Source of the DNA: Chromohalobacter sarecensis
Lineage (GTDB): Bacteria > Pseudomonadota > Gammaproteobacteria > Pseudomonadales > Halomonadaceae
Assembly (NCBI RefSeq): GCF_023061135.1
Contig: NZ_JAKGAN010000005.1
Coordinates: forward strand, 124,001 to 188,000
DNA: 64,000 nt
Direction of reading: 5' to 3'
The notes under the pieces were generated by a model. That model did no database searches, was not told the DNA's origin, and worked only from the letters and a program-made list of their open reading frames with translations. The position numbers and the translations under genes were made by a program. Numbering within the stretch: position 1 is the first letter of the stretch; each line of letters starts with the position of its first letter. Positions 18,984-28,619 of the stretch are shown piece after piece.

Positions 18984-19008
18984 AACGACTCCTTTGAATG
19001 CCGGGGAG

Positions 19009-19021
19009 GTTATAACATAAC
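19009..19021. promoter_or_regulatory. Zur box upstream of zinc operon
   Basis: GTTATAACATAAC matches the gammaproteobacterial Zur core GTTATANTATAAC at 12 of 13 positions and is itself an inverted repeat (GTTAT/ATAAC). It lies just upstream of the first cistron of the zinc uptake operon, where zinc-loaded Zur would block transcription. The match is by eye. Confidence 0.75.
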
Positions 19022-19238
19022 AAAACTTTTGCCAAGCACTGTGTTCATGATCGCTCTCTGGATCACCACGTTGGCATGCCACAAGGCTTGACTGAGTGAT
19101 AAAGAATTGTTTTCTTAATACGCCTGTTCAATAAACGGCACTTTTCCGTATTGCTTCTAAGCTAGTAATAGCGGAGTGGCGAGCTGTGCGCACGCTGCCG
19201 TGAACGCAAACCTTGCCTGAACCAGATCAGGAATTCCT

Positions 19239-21302
19239 ATGACGACACAATCCAATGAAGAGGCGCCGTCACGCGACCGCCTCAATGGGCCGGTGTTCTA
19301 CAGCTCGGTGGTCGGCATCGTCGCCTTCTCGCTATGGGTGATGCTTGCGACCGACCAGGCCAACTCGATCATCAACGCCATTCTCGGCTGGATCTCCAAT
19401 ACCTTCGGTTGGTACTACTTCCTGACCGTCGTGATCTATCTGGCTTTCGTGATCTACCTGGGGTTCTCGCGCTACGGCAAGATCCGCCTGGGGCCCGAGC
19501 ATTCGCGACCCGATTTCAATATCTTCTCGTGGGCGGCGATGCTGTTCTCTGCGGGGATCGGCATTGGCGTGATTTTCTTCGCCCTGGCCGAGCCACTGAC
19601 GCAGTTCTACAACGCGCCCAACGCGCCTGATGATCAAGTTGCGGCGGCCCGCCACGCCATGGAGCTGACCTTCCTGCACTGGGGGGTTTCCGGCTGGGGT
19701 ATCTACACCCTGGTAGGCATGTCGCTGGCCTTCTTCAGCTACCGGCACAACCTGCCGCTGACCATCCGTAGTGCGCTCTACCCGATCTTCGGCGATAAGA
19801 TCTACGGCATCATCGGCCACGTGGTCGATACTGCCGCCGTGCTGGGCACGGTCTTCGGCATTGCCGCCAGCCTGGGCATCGGGGTCATACAGCTCAACTT
19901 CGGCCTGGACTACATGTTCGGCATTCCCAAAGGCACCTGGACGCAGGTGGTGCTGGTGCTGGGCATCGTGCTGTTTGCGACTATCTCCGCGGTGACCGGG
20001 GTAGAGCGTGGCATTCGCCGCCTTTCCGAGTTCAATATCCTGCTTGCGGTATTGCTGCTGTTGTTCGTGTTGTTCGCAGGCAAGACGATCTTCCTGCTCA
20101 ACGCACTGGTGATGAATGTCGGCGACTATCTGTCCAACTTCATCAGCCTGTCGTTCAACACCTATGCTTTCGACCGGCCGACCGAATGGCTCAACGGCTG
20201 GACGCTGTTCTTCTGGGCCTGGTGGATTGCTTGGGGGCCGTTCGTCGGGCTGTTCCTGGCGCGCATCTCGCGCGGCCGTACCATCCGCACCTTCGTGCTC
20301 GGCACCATGACGCTGCCGATCATCTTCATGTTCCTGTGGATGTCGTTGCTGGGTAATAGCGCCATCGACATGGCGATGAACGGTGCCAGCGAGTTCGGCG
20401 AGCAGGTGATGAACAATCCGCCGGCGGGGATCTATCTGTTCCTCGAATCGTATCCGATGCCGATTGTGAGCACCGCTGCGGTGAGTATTCTGGCGATCGT
20501 GTTCTTCATTACCTCCGGGGATTCCGGGGCGCTGGTACTCTCGAACTTCACCTCGAAGCTCAAGAACGTCAGCAGCGATGCGCCGATCTGGATGCGCATT
20601 CTGTGGTCGGCGGTGATTGGCATTCTAACCCTGTCGCTATTGCTCGCCGGGGGGCTAACGACCCTGCAGAGCGCGGTGGTGATTACCGGGTTGCCGTTCT
20701 CGATCGTGTTGTTCTTCATGATGGCGGGACTTCTCAAGGCACTGAAACTCGAGGCCTTCAAGGAAGACAGCCGGCGTCTGAGCCTGGCTGGTCAGCTTTC
20801 CGGGCGTAGCGGCGGTGGTAGTGAACGCGACGCGCGCAACTGGCAGCAGCGCCTCAAGCGTGCCATGAGTTTCCCCGGCAAGAAGCAGACACGGCGCTTC
20901 ATGGACGACACCTGCAAGCCGGCCATGGAAGCCGTGCGTGACTCCCTGCAGGAGCAAGGCGTCTCGGCCGAGATCCACCAAGGCGTGCAGAACGGCGACG
21001 ACTACATGTCGCTCAATGTCGACTTCGAGGACGAGCAGAACTTTACCTACCAGATCTGGAGCCAGAGCTTCTCGACGCCCGGCTTCGCGATGCATGCGCC
21101 GCAGGCTGACTCGCGCTACTACCGTCTGGAGGTCTACCTGCTCGAGGGCAGCCAGGGTTACGACCTGATGGGCTACACCCGCGACCAGGTGATCAGTGAC
21201 ATCCTCGACCAGTACGAACTGCACATGCAGTTCCTGCACCTCAACCGGATCGAGCCGGGCAACATCAACATGCCCGACAGCCCGGAACAGCCGCCTGCAT
21301 AA
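19239..21302 (+). CDS. BCCT-family choline/betaine transporter, BetT-like
   Basis: A 687-residue sodium- or proton-coupled carrier of compatible-solute precursors. Twelve hydrophobic helices occupy residues 20-510. The BCCT signature lies in SFNTYAFDRPTEWLNGWTL and WAWWIAWGPFVGLFLARIS, with GMSLAFFSYRHNLPLTIRS earlier. The roughly 170-residue C-terminal cytoplasmic domain (after SLAGQLSGRSG) is the long osmosensory tail of BetT, absent in short carriers, making choline the most likely substrate. No betIBA genes are adjacent. It has its own terminator at 21313. Betaine cannot be excluded as substrate. Confidence 0.88.
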   Translation: MTTQSNEEAPSRDRLNGPVFYSSVVGIVAFSLWVMLATDQANSIINAILGWISNTFGWYYFLTVVIYLAFVIYLGFSRYGKIRLGPEHSRPDFNIFSWAAMLFSAGIGIGVIFFALAEPLTQFYNAPNAPDDQVAAARHAMELTFLHWGVSGWGIYTLVGMSLAFFSYRHNLPLTIRSALYPIFGDKIYGIIGHVVDTAAVLGTVFGIAASLGIGVIQLNFGLDYMFGIPKGTWTQVVLVLGIVLFATISAVTGVERGIRRLSEFNILLAVLLLLFVLFAGKTIFLLNALVMNVGDYLSNFISLSFNTYAFDRPTEWLNGWTLFFWAWWIAWGPFVGLFLARISRGRTIRTFVLGTMTLPIIFMFLWMSLLGNSAIDMAMNGASEFGEQVMNNPPAGIYLFLESYPMPIVSTAAVSILAIVFFITSGDSGALVLSNFTSKLKNVSSDAPIWMRILWSAVIGILTLSLLLAGGLTTLQSAVVITGLPFSIVLFFMMAGLLKALKLEAFKEDSRRLSLAGQLSGRSGGGSERDARNWQQRLKRAMSFPGKKQTRRFMDDTCKPAMEAVRDSLQEQGVSAEIHQGVQNGDDYMSLNVDFEDEQNFTYQIWSQSFSTPGFAMHAPQADSRYYRLEVYLLEGSQGYDLMGYTRDQVISDILDQYELHMQFLHLNRIEPGNINMPDSPEQPPA

Positions 21303-21312
21303 GGCGTGCCCG

Positions 21313-21340
21313 GTCGGCCGTTATGCGGCCGACCTTTGTT
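21313..21340 (+). terminator. intrinsic terminator after BCCT gene
   Basis: A nine-base perfect stem (GGTCGGCCG, 21313-21321, with CGGCCGACC, 21327-21335) encloses a five-base loop and is followed by TTTGTT. It begins 11 bases after the BCCT stop. A second GC-rich hairpin lies at about 21355-21380. Confidence 0.75.
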
Positions 21341-21483
21341 ATGAAGATGCTTGCCCCCGGTCGCGACGCGGTCGGGGGTTCTTGTGTGTATGGCCGCGAA
21401 AAGTCGTTGTCTGCAGCAGTCGCTGATTCGCCCCGAGCGAAGGTAAAGACCATTGCGTATGGCTGAACTGGCATTAATGTGAA

Positions 21484-21520
21484 CTTCGTGCTACATAATA
21501 GATCACTATGTAGCGCGAAG
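21484..21520. promoter_or_regulatory. hipBA operator palindrome
   Basis: Arms CTTCGTGCTACATA (21484-21497) and TATGTAGCGCGAAG (21507-21520) are complementary at 13 of 14 positions around a nine-base centre. The right arm ends eight bases before the HipB start. HipB-type antitoxins autorepress by binding such operators in their promoter, and TACATAAT inside the element could serve as -10. Confidence 0.7.
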
Positions 21521-21527
21521 GTGTCAT

Positions 21528-21863
21528 ATGGCGACTCCTCACAATCCTCCGGCAGCTGTGCGGCGCGCGCTGCGCAAGCTTGGGGCCGACATTTACGATG
21601 CGCGACGCCGGCGTAGGCTTACCATGGCCGTCGTTGCGGAACGTGCTTTCACTTCGCGTTCGACCCTGCAGAGAATCGAGGCGGGTGACGCCAGTGTCGG
21701 CATCGGTATCTATGCTAGCGTTCTGCAGGCGTTGGGACTTCTCGATGGGCTTGCTCACATCGCTGATATTGGCAACGACAGCGTTGGTCAGGCGCTTTCC
21801 AGCGCCGAGCTGCCCAAGCGAGTCGTGTTGACGCGATCACCGAGGTCTTCACGCAATGACTGA
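21528..21863 (+). CDS. hipB: HipB-like XRE antitoxin/repressor
   Basis: A 111-residue helix-turn-helix protein. The Cro/cI-type motif spans about residues 23-75 (IYDARRRRRLTMAVVAERAFTSRSTLQRIEAG). It precedes hipA and overlaps it by eight bases. In HipBA modules this protein binds the operator and keeps the HipA kinase inactive. The C-terminal tail beyond residue 90 is short and basic. A GAAGG ribosome site sits before ATG 21528. Confidence 0.85.
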   Translation: MATPHNPPAAVRRALRKLGADIYDARRRRRLTMAVVAERAFTSRSTLQRIEAGDASVGIGIYASVLQALGLLDGLAHIADIGNDSVGQALSSAELPKRVVLTRSPRSSRND

Positions 21864-23103
21864 GTTCGAAGTGCATATCGATCTTAATGGAGAAACATCT
21901 CCAGTCGGCCTGGCCAGGTGCAATCGCGTTCGCGGCACGGAGAGGATTCTCTTCGAATACGACGCCGCATGGCTCGAGTCTCCGGATCGCTTCTCACTGG
22001 AGCCTGCTCTTGCGCTAACGCGTGGGGCCTTTGCACCGCCTGCGGGGCTGACCAGCTTCGGCTCAATTGGGGACTCGGCCCCTGATACCTGGGGCCGGCG
22101 TCTCATGCAGCGTGCCGAGCGGAGGCGTGCCGCGCGGGAAGGTCGCAATGTTCGAACGCTTGCCGAGAGCGATTATCTGCTGGGAGTCGCGGATGAGACC
22201 CGGCTTGGCGCCCTGCGTTTTCGCCGAGTGGGCGAGGAATCTTTCCAGGCGCCGGTTCAGTCTGGCGTTCCCGCGCTCGTCGAGCTGGGCCGGCTGCTCC
22301 AAGTCACGGAGCGTGTCTTGCGTGATGAGGAAACGGATGAAGATCTCCAGCTCATCTTTGCACCCGGTTCTTCCCTGGGGGGTGCCCGTCCGAAAGCGTC
22401 GGTAATCGACCAACACGGCCATCTCTCTATCGCCAAGTTCCCGAAGGATACCGACGAATATAGCGTGGAGACCTGGGAGGAAATCGCGCTCCGCTTGGCC
22501 AACCAGGCGGGCATCGTGACGCCGCAGCACGACCTGGTCGACGTGGGAGGTCGGGCCGTCATGCTCTCAAGGCGGTTCGACCGAGACGGCACCACCCGCA
22601 TCCCGTTTCTTTCCGCGATGGCAATGATGGGCGCCAGGGATGGCGAACCTGGCAGCTATCCCGAGATGGTCGATGCCCTGACCGCGCATGGTGCTCAAGG
22701 AAGGACAGATGCGCACGCCCTTTATCGGCGCGTCGTCTTCAGCGTGATGATCTCCAATGTCGACGATCATCTGCGCAATCACGGCTTTCTGTGGTTGGGG
22801 AACGCTGGATGGTCACTCGCTCCGGCCTATGACCTCAACCCGGTTCCCAGTGACCTCAAGGCGCGGGTGTTAACGACGAACATCGATCTCGACGAGAGCA
22901 CCTGCTCGGTCGATCTGCTGGAGGCAGCATCCGGCTATTTTGGGCTCACGCTGGCGAAGGCTCGGCGGATCATCAAGGAAGTTGCGTTGGTAACGGCCAC
23001 TTGGCGGGATACTGCCAGGGCGGTTGGCGCACGCTCGGCCGAGATCGAGCGTATGACCAGCGCCTTCGAGCATGCTGACTTACAGCGAGGGCTGGCACTG
23101 TAA
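21856..23103 (+). CDS. hipA: HipA-family serine/threonine kinase toxin
   Basis: A 415-residue protein with the HipA N-terminal subdomain (LARCNRVRGTERILFEYD) and kinase core. Catalytic features are visible: the phosphate-loop region IFAPGSSLGGARPKAS (about residues 172-187), the catalytic loop NVDDHLRNHGFL with Asp303-Asp304-His305, and the metal-binding AYDLNP with Asp326. In characterised members the kinase phosphorylates glutamyl-tRNA synthetase, causing growth arrest; the target here is not known. All key residues are intact, so the toxin is probably active and dependent on HipB. It opens the accessory block that contains the CRISPR system. Confidence 0.87.
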   Translation: MTEFEVHIDLNGETSPVGLARCNRVRGTERILFEYDAAWLESPDRFSLEPALALTRGAFAPPAGLTSFGSIGDSAPDTWGRRLMQRAERRRAAREGRNVRTLAESDYLLGVADETRLGALRFRRVGEESFQAPVQSGVPALVELGRLLQVTERVLRDEETDEDLQLIFAPGSSLGGARPKASVIDQHGHLSIAKFPKDTDEYSVETWEEIALRLANQAGIVTPQHDLVDVGGRAVMLSRRFDRDGTTRIPFLSAMAMMGARDGEPGSYPEMVDALTAHGAQGRTDAHALYRRVVFSVMISNVDDHLRNHGFLWLGNAGWSLAPAYDLNPVPSDLKARVLTTNIDLDESTCSVDLLEAASGYFGLTLAKARRIIKEVALVTATWRDTARAVGARSAEIERMTSAFEHADLQRGLAL

Positions 23104-23215
23104 AGGCGTCTTGTACGTTCAACGGGAAGTGTTGTCTCACCTTCACTTTTGAGGGTGAGGACGCCATCTTGGTTGATTATCAGGACTATGCTGCCATGTG
23201 CCGTTACTTCTTGCG

Positions 23216-24082
23216 TCAATAAAGCCATTGCCGCAGGGCTTCGCGGTTACCGAGTTCGATCTGCTGGGCACGTGGGTCGCCTTCCACATGGCGATGGTTG
23301 ATGCCGTATTCACGCAACACGTATTGAGCCAGCGCGCAGCGGCAGGTGATCTCCAGCACGCGTGCCGTCATGGCGTAGTCTTGGGCGATCAGGATTTGCT
23401 CGGCCTCGCTGAGCCGCCGGTCGGGGATGATTTCCAGCGTGAGGCGTTGTGTCCAGGCGGTATCGTTGGCGGGGGCGGCGGCGGGCAATGCATCGCCGAT
23501 GGCCTCGGGCACATCGCGAAAGCGCGATAGGACGAAATCACGAAACGCGACGTTCTTCTCGCAATACGCACGAACGTGCCAACGCCCTGCGGCATAGACC
23601 AGAGTGTGCGGGGCAATGAGCCTGTCCTCGCCTTGGGGGGAAGAAAAGCTCGCGTAGACGACTTCCAGGCGTTGCTTTTCACGCGCCGCCGACACGACTG
23701 CCCGCACCACCTCCGGCGAAACATCGCGAATCGGCATCGGAACCGATTCCGTATTGGCCGCGCCCAGACCCAGCCCCACGAACTGCGGATTCAACGCATC
23801 GTGCGTGCCGAGCAGGTGCAAATATTCATCCACATGGCCGCGAATGAAATACGGCGTGAAATGCGACGTCGGCACCCACGCCTTGCGCGACGTATCGTAG
23901 ACAAGGTTATCCACAGCGACTTCCTCGCGATAAGTGCGCAGCACCTGCTGGGCCCGGTCCTTGCCCAGTTGAAAGGCCTCGCGCAGCGCGGCGGCCGTGA
24001 CGCGACCCTCCCAGTACGCCAACAGCTCGATGACGTGATAACGCGCCTGCGTGTCCCAGGCGAGCGGCGATGTTTCCTTCAT
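23216..24082 (-). CDS. WYL-domain transcriptional regulator, BrxR/CapW-like, divergent from cas genes
   Basis: A 288-residue protein in three parts: an N-terminal winged helix (residues about 12-60, LLAYWEGRVTAAALREAFQLGKDRAQQ), a WYL domain (about 110-200, with LIAPHTLVYAAGRWHVRAYCE) and a C-terminal WCX-type segment (205-288). The segment VYDTSRKAWVPTSHFTPYF is shared with BrxR/CapW regulators that repress BREX, CBASS and other defence operons. It is transcribed away from cas1, separated by 149 bases, so it probably controls the divergent cas promoter and itself. The ligand, if any, is unknown. This function is inferred from family and position. Confidence 0.8.
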   Translation of the reverse strand: MKETSPLAWDTQARYHVIELLAYWEGRVTAAALREAFQLGKDRAQQVLRTYREEVAVDNLVYDTSRKAWVPTSHFTPYFIRGHVDEYLHLLGTHDALNPQFVGLGLGAANTESVPMPIRDVSPEVVRAVVSAAREKQRLEVVYASFSSPQGEDRLIAPHTLVYAAGRWHVRAYCEKNVAFRDFVLSRFRDVPEAIGDALPAAAPANDTAWTQRLTLEIIPDRRLSEAEQILIAQDYAMTARVLEITCRCALAQYVLREYGINHRHVEGDPRAQQIELGNREALRQWLY

Positions 24083-24231
24083 GATGCATCCCCCATGGTC
24101 TTTCGCTTGTGCAACCGGCCGGAAAATTCCCCTGGTGTTTTATCCATGGGCTAGTCGGGCTCAATCGACTTTGCTTATATGAGGGTAACAGAGCGTAAGC
24201 CGTTGAAGCCGCCCCCAATGCCGGAGGTTCC

Positions 24232-25206
24232 ATGGATGATTTGTCACCGTCGGATCTAAAAACGATCCTGCACTCCAAACGCGCGAATCTGTATTACCTC
24301 CAACATTGCCGAGTCCTGGTCAATGGCGGTCGTGTCGAGTACGTCACCGACGAAGGCAAGCAATCGCGCTACTGGAACATTCCCATTGCCAACACGACAT
24401 CGCTGCTGCTGGGAACGGGCACGTCGATTACCCAGGCCGCGATGCGCGAGCTGGCAAAGGCCGGGGTGCTGGTGGGGTTCTGTGGCGGTGGCGGCACGCC
24501 ACTGTTCGCGGCGAACGAAGTCGATGTGGATGTCGCCTGGCTGACCCCGCAGAGCGAATATCGACCCACCGAGTATATGCAGCATTGGGTGCGTTTCTGG
24601 TTCGATGACGACAAGCGCCTCAACGCTGCCCGTGCCTTCCAGATGGCGCGGTTATCGCGCATCGAATCGCTGTGGCAAAGCCGGCCGCTCAAGGAGGCGG
24701 GTTTTGACATATCCGCCCAGCATTTGAGTGATGCACTGGCACAACACCGAGAAGCGATCGCTAATGCGACCGATACCGTGGAATTACTGACGCTCGAAGC
24801 GCGTTTGACCAAGACGCTGTTCAAGCTGGCGGCGCAAGCCGTCAAGTATGGCCAGTTTACGCGTGCCAAACGTGGTAGTGGCGCCGACCCCGCAAACCGG
24901 TTTCTCGATCATGGCAATTACCTCGCCTACGGGCTGGCGGCAACGGCAACCTGGGTATTGGGGATTCCCCATGGCTTGGCGGTCTTGCATGGCAAGACGC
25001 GGCGGGGCGGGCTGGTCTTCGATGTCGCGGACCTGGTCAAGGACGCCATCATTCTCCCGCAAGCGTTTCTCTCGGCCATGAAAGGGGACGAGGAACAAGA
25101 GTTTCGTCAGGCGTGTATCGAACGGCTAACGCGTACCGAATCCCTCGACTTCATGATCGATACGCTCAAAGCCGTGGCCCTCGACCTCGGAGGGCCTGAC
25201 GCATGA
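24232..25206 (+). CDS. cas1: CRISPR-associated endonuclease Cas1, subtype I-F
   Basis: A 324-residue adaptation integrase. The beta-rich N-terminal domain includes YYLQHCRVLVNGGRVEYV; the helical catalytic domain carries Glu189 (LLTLEARLTK), His253 (LAVLHGKTRRGG) and Asp264/Asp267 (FDVADLVKD), at positions matching those of the Pseudomonas I-F enzyme. The glycine-rich GFCGGGGTPLF segment is typical of subtype I-F. GGAGG precedes the ATG. It overlaps cas2-3 by four bases. Together with the fused Cas2-3 protein it inserts new spacers at the leader end. Confidence 0.96.
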   Translation: MDDLSPSDLKTILHSKRANLYYLQHCRVLVNGGRVEYVTDEGKQSRYWNIPIANTTSLLLGTGTSITQAAMRELAKAGVLVGFCGGGGTPLFAANEVDVDVAWLTPQSEYRPTEYMQHWVRFWFDDDKRLNAARAFQMARLSRIESLWQSRPLKEAGFDISAQHLSDALAQHREAIANATDTVELLTLEARLTKTLFKLAAQAVKYGQFTRAKRGSGADPANRFLDHGNYLAYGLAATATWVLGIPHGLAVLHGKTRRGGLVFDVADLVKDAIILPQAFLSAMKGDEEQEFRQACIERLTRTESLDFMIDTLKAVALDLGGPDA

Positions 25207-28200
25207 ATGTGCTGCTGGTCTCCCAGTGCAACAAGAACGCGCTCAAGGAAACGCGGCGCGTCCTCGATCAATTCGCCGAGCGCCGGGGAGAACGTACCTG
25301 GCAAACCCCGATTACGCTCGAAGGGCTCGATACGCTGAGAAAGTTGCTGCGCAAGACGGCGCGCAAGAATACCGCCGTGGCATGCCACTGGATTCGCGGG
25401 CACGATCACAGCGAGCTTATGTGGGTCGTCGGCGATGCCAAGCGCTTCAACCTCCAGGGCGCGGTACCGACCAACACCACCTCACGGGATATTCTGCGCC
25501 GCGAGGACGAAAACGACTGGCATAGTGGCGAGGATATTCTGCTGCTGGCGTCCATGTCAGCATTGCTGCACGACTTGGGCAAGGCGTCTCTGGCCTTCCA
25601 GCAACGGCTGCAAGGCAAGCTGGAAGGGCGCAACCTTTACCGTCATGAATGGGTGTCGCTGCGGCTCTTCCAGGCCTTCGTCGGTGACGATGATGATGCG
25701 ACCTGGCTCGCGCGACTCGCCGAGGGGCGTTATCAAGAGCAAGACTGGCTAGAGAATATGGAGCGCGATGGGCTCGATCCCGAGCCTTCTGCCATATTCC
25801 GGCGTTTGCCGCCCTTGGCTGCGGCTCTCGGGTGGCTGATCGTGAGTCACCACCGGTTACCCCTCAAGCCACCCGACGACATATCGAACCCCGCAGCGCG
25901 TTGGGGCAGCCAGAATGTCACGCTGCAAATGGACCAACTGGGGGACGTGCTGTCGCTGATCAGTGCGCAGTGGAACGAGATCCCCACGACTCAGGAGTCG
26001 AAACGGGTCACGCCGTATTGGACGTTTAGCCAAGGGCTACCGCTTTCCACGCGACGTTGGCGCGAGCGCGCCGCCAAACAGGCGAAACGACTGCTGGCGC
26101 GATTATCCGATGATACGAACTGGCTCGATAGCCCCTATGTCATGCATCTCTCGCGCCTGTCGCTGATGCTGGCGGATCACCACTACTCGAGTCTTGAAGA
26201 TCCGGCCAGGCGGGTAAGAGGAGAGCCCAACTATCCACTGGTGGCTAATACCGTGCGCAAGACGGGGCAACCCAACCAACTGCTCGATGAGCATATTCTG
26301 GGGGTCGAAAAGCACGCGAGTGCCATCGCGCGTGCCTTGCCGACCGTGGAGAGCCATTTAGCACGTCTGGCGCGGCATAAAGGCTTTCGCAAGAGAAGCG
26401 ATCATCCTCGCTTTCGCTGGCAGGACAAGGCGTTCGATCTTGCTCAGTCGCTGCGTGAGCGAAGTCAGCGTCAGGGCTTTTTCGGCATCAATATGGCCTC
26501 TACCGGTTGCGGTAAAACGCTGGCCAACGGGCGAATCATGTATGCCTTGGCCGACCCTGAGCAGGGTGCGCGTTTTAGCATCGCGCTGGGACTTCGCACG
26601 CTGACGCTGCAAACCGGCCAGGCGCTGCGCGAGCGCTTGCATCTCGGGGAAGATGAACTCGCGGTGCGGGTCGGCGGCAGTGCCAACAAGGCACTATTCG
26701 AGCACTATGAGCAAGACGCCGAAGCCAGCGGTTCGGCCTCGACGCAAGGGTTGATCGATGAAGATGCCCACGTGGTATTCGAAGGCAATATCGACACGCA
26801 TCCCGTGCTTCGCCGCCTGGGGGATGAGCCGGGTACACGCTCGCTGATCGCCGCGCCCATTCTCGTCTGCACCGTGGACCACCTGGTGCCGGCCACTGAA
26901 AGCACGCGAGGCGGACGCCAGATCGCGCCGATGCTGCGTTTGATGAGTAGTGATCTGGTGCTCGATGAGATCGACGACTTCGATATCAACGACTTGCCGG
27001 CCTTGACACGCCTGGTCCATTGGGCCGGCTTGCTCGGATCGCGCGTATTGCTGTCATCGGCCACTTTGCCGCCCGCCTTGGTGCACGGATTGTATGAAGC
27101 GTATCGCAGCGGGCGTGAAGCTTATCAGTGTCATCGCGGCGAGCCAGGCCAGCCCGTGGATATCTGCTGTGCGTGGTTCGACGAAAATGATCGCCAGCAT
27201 CAGGACTGCGCCGACGGTGACGCCTTCAGCGCCGCGCATGCTGCCTTTGCGACGCGACGCCTCAAACGCCTGGCCGAGAATCCCGTGCGCCGCCGAGGCG
27301 AACTCCTTCCCTTGCCGGCATTGGGCAAGCGCCCGGAAGAGATTCGTGCTGGCCTGGCCGAGGTGCTGCGCACACAGGCTGCTCAGCTACACGAGCGTCA
27401 CCATTCGCCTGATCCTGTCACCGGCAAGCGCGTAAGCTTCGGTTTGATCCGCATGGCCAATATCGACCCGCTGGTCGATGTTGCCAGATCGCTCTTCCAA
27501 CAAGGCGCCTTCGCTGGGCAACGCATCCATCTGTGCGTGTACCACTCGCGGCATCCGCTGGTGATGCGCTCGGAAATCGAACGTCGCTTGGATCGCACGT
27601 TGCAACGTGCCGAGCCGGACCGTGTGTTCGAGCAGGCCGATATCCGGCGTCTACTTGATGGCAGCGACGAAGCCGACCATCTGTTTATCGTGCTCGGGAG
27701 CCCGGTCACCGAAGTGGGTCGCGACCACGACTATGACTGGGCGATTGTCGAGCCTTCCTCCATGCGCTCGATCATTCAGTTGGCCGGGCGGGTATGGCGC
27801 CATCGCGACAAGCGCTGTGACACGCCGAATATCCAGCTCCTGGAGACCAACCTCAAGCACCTGGAAGACCCTGGGCGACTTGCTTTCCAGCGTCCGGGAT
27901 TCGAGACCGATGAGGCTTGGCGACTCAATAACCACTCGTTGAATGCGCTGCTCGCGCCGGATGAATACCAGGTCATCGACGCCCGGCCCCGTGTGCTGGC
28001 ACGCGAGACGCTATCTCCACGCGATAGCCTGGTCGATCTGGAGCACCAGCGGCTGATAACGCAAATGCTGGAGCCACCCACGCCGCCGCTGACCAAAAAA
28101 GAGCGCAGGCTGGGCATGGAGCCGTCACCACCGCCCTTGGGAGCTTATAGCTGGTATGCCGTGCCGCGTATGCATCTGACCGGCGTACTCACCCAGCGTC

Positions 28201-28547
28201 AGCGTTTTCGCCAACCCACCCAGACTGACGTAGCGCTCGCGCTATTACCCGACGAGGGCGGCGAAATCTGGACACTGCATCGCGTGGAAGATGGTGCCAA
28301 GCGTGGTGAAACGCTGTACGTAGAAGTCGAAGAGAGCTTGATGGCGCGGATAGACCTGGAGCATGAACGGGGCGAGCGCATTCAGCCCTGGGGCGCCGAT
28401 GACTACCTGACCGCGCTTGCCGATCTCGCCGAGGACCTGGATATCTCGCTCGATAAAGCCGCACGCACGTTCGGCATCGTCAATGCACCCGAAAGCACGC
28501 ATGGGTGGCGCTATCATCCCGTGCTGGGGTTTGTGAAAAAGGGGTAA
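25203..28547 (+). CDS. cas3: Cas2-Cas3 fusion helicase-nuclease, subtype I-F
   Basis: A 1114-residue fusion. Residues 1-95 are a Cas2-like domain (MNVLLVSQCNKNALKETRRV). The HD nuclease follows with His123-Asp124 (LLHDLGKASLAF), His148 (RHEW) and the paired His of VSHHRLP. The helicase has Walker A STGCGKT (Lys438), Walker B DEIDDFD (588-594), motif III SSATLPP (618-624) and a C-terminal helicase half with IQLAGRVWRH. This is the single-chain arrangement unique to I-F, joining adaptation (with Cas1) to target degradation (with the Csy complex). All catalytic motifs are intact. A 72-base gap separates it from csy1. Confidence 0.96.
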   Translation: MNVLLVSQCNKNALKETRRVLDQFAERRGERTWQTPITLEGLDTLRKLLRKTARKNTAVACHWIRGHDHSELMWVVGDAKRFNLQGAVPTNTTSRDILRREDENDWHSGEDILLLASMSALLHDLGKASLAFQQRLQGKLEGRNLYRHEWVSLRLFQAFVGDDDDATWLARLAEGRYQEQDWLENMERDGLDPEPSAIFRRLPPLAAALGWLIVSHHRLPLKPPDDISNPAARWGSQNVTLQMDQLGDVLSLISAQWNEIPTTQESKRVTPYWTFSQGLPLSTRRWRERAAKQAKRLLARLSDDTNWLDSPYVMHLSRLSLMLADHHYSSLEDPARRVRGEPNYPLVANTVRKTGQPNQLLDEHILGVEKHASAIARALPTVESHLARLARHKGFRKRSDHPRFRWQDKAFDLAQSLRERSQRQGFFGINMASTGCGKTLANGRIMYALADPEQGARFSIALGLRTLTLQTGQALRERLHLGEDELAVRVGGSANKALFEHYEQDAEASGSASTQGLIDEDAHVVFEGNIDTHPVLRRLGDEPGTRSLIAAPILVCTVDHLVPATESTRGGRQIAPMLRLMSSDLVLDEIDDFDINDLPALTRLVHWAGLLGSRVLLSSATLPPALVHGLYEAYRSGREAYQCHRGEPGQPVDICCAWFDENDRQHQDCADGDAFSAAHAAFATRRLKRLAENPVRRRGELLPLPALGKRPEEIRAGLAEVLRTQAAQLHERHHSPDPVTGKRVSFGLIRMANIDPLVDVARSLFQQGAFAGQRIHLCVYHSRHPLVMRSEIERRLDRTLQRAEPDRVFEQADIRRLLDGSDEADHLFIVLGSPVTEVGRDHDYDWAIVEPSSMRSIIQLAGRVWRHRDKRCDTPNIQLLETNLKHLEDPGRLAFQRPGFETDEAWRLNNHSLNALLAPDEYQVIDARPRVLARETLSPRDSLVDLEHQRLITQMLEPPTPPLTKKERRLGMEPSPPPLGAYSWYAVPRMHLTGVLTQRQRFRQPTQTDVALALLPDEGGEIWTLHRVEDGAKRGETLYVEVEESLMARIDLEHERGERIQPWGADDYLTALADLAEDLDISLDKAARTFGIVNAPESTHGWRYHPVLGFVKKG

Positions 28548-28619
28548 GTAAACTTGCACGTAAAGCAATATAGGGTGGCAGGTAAACTAATGTTAAACGT
28601 GTGTCGATTAGGATGAACT

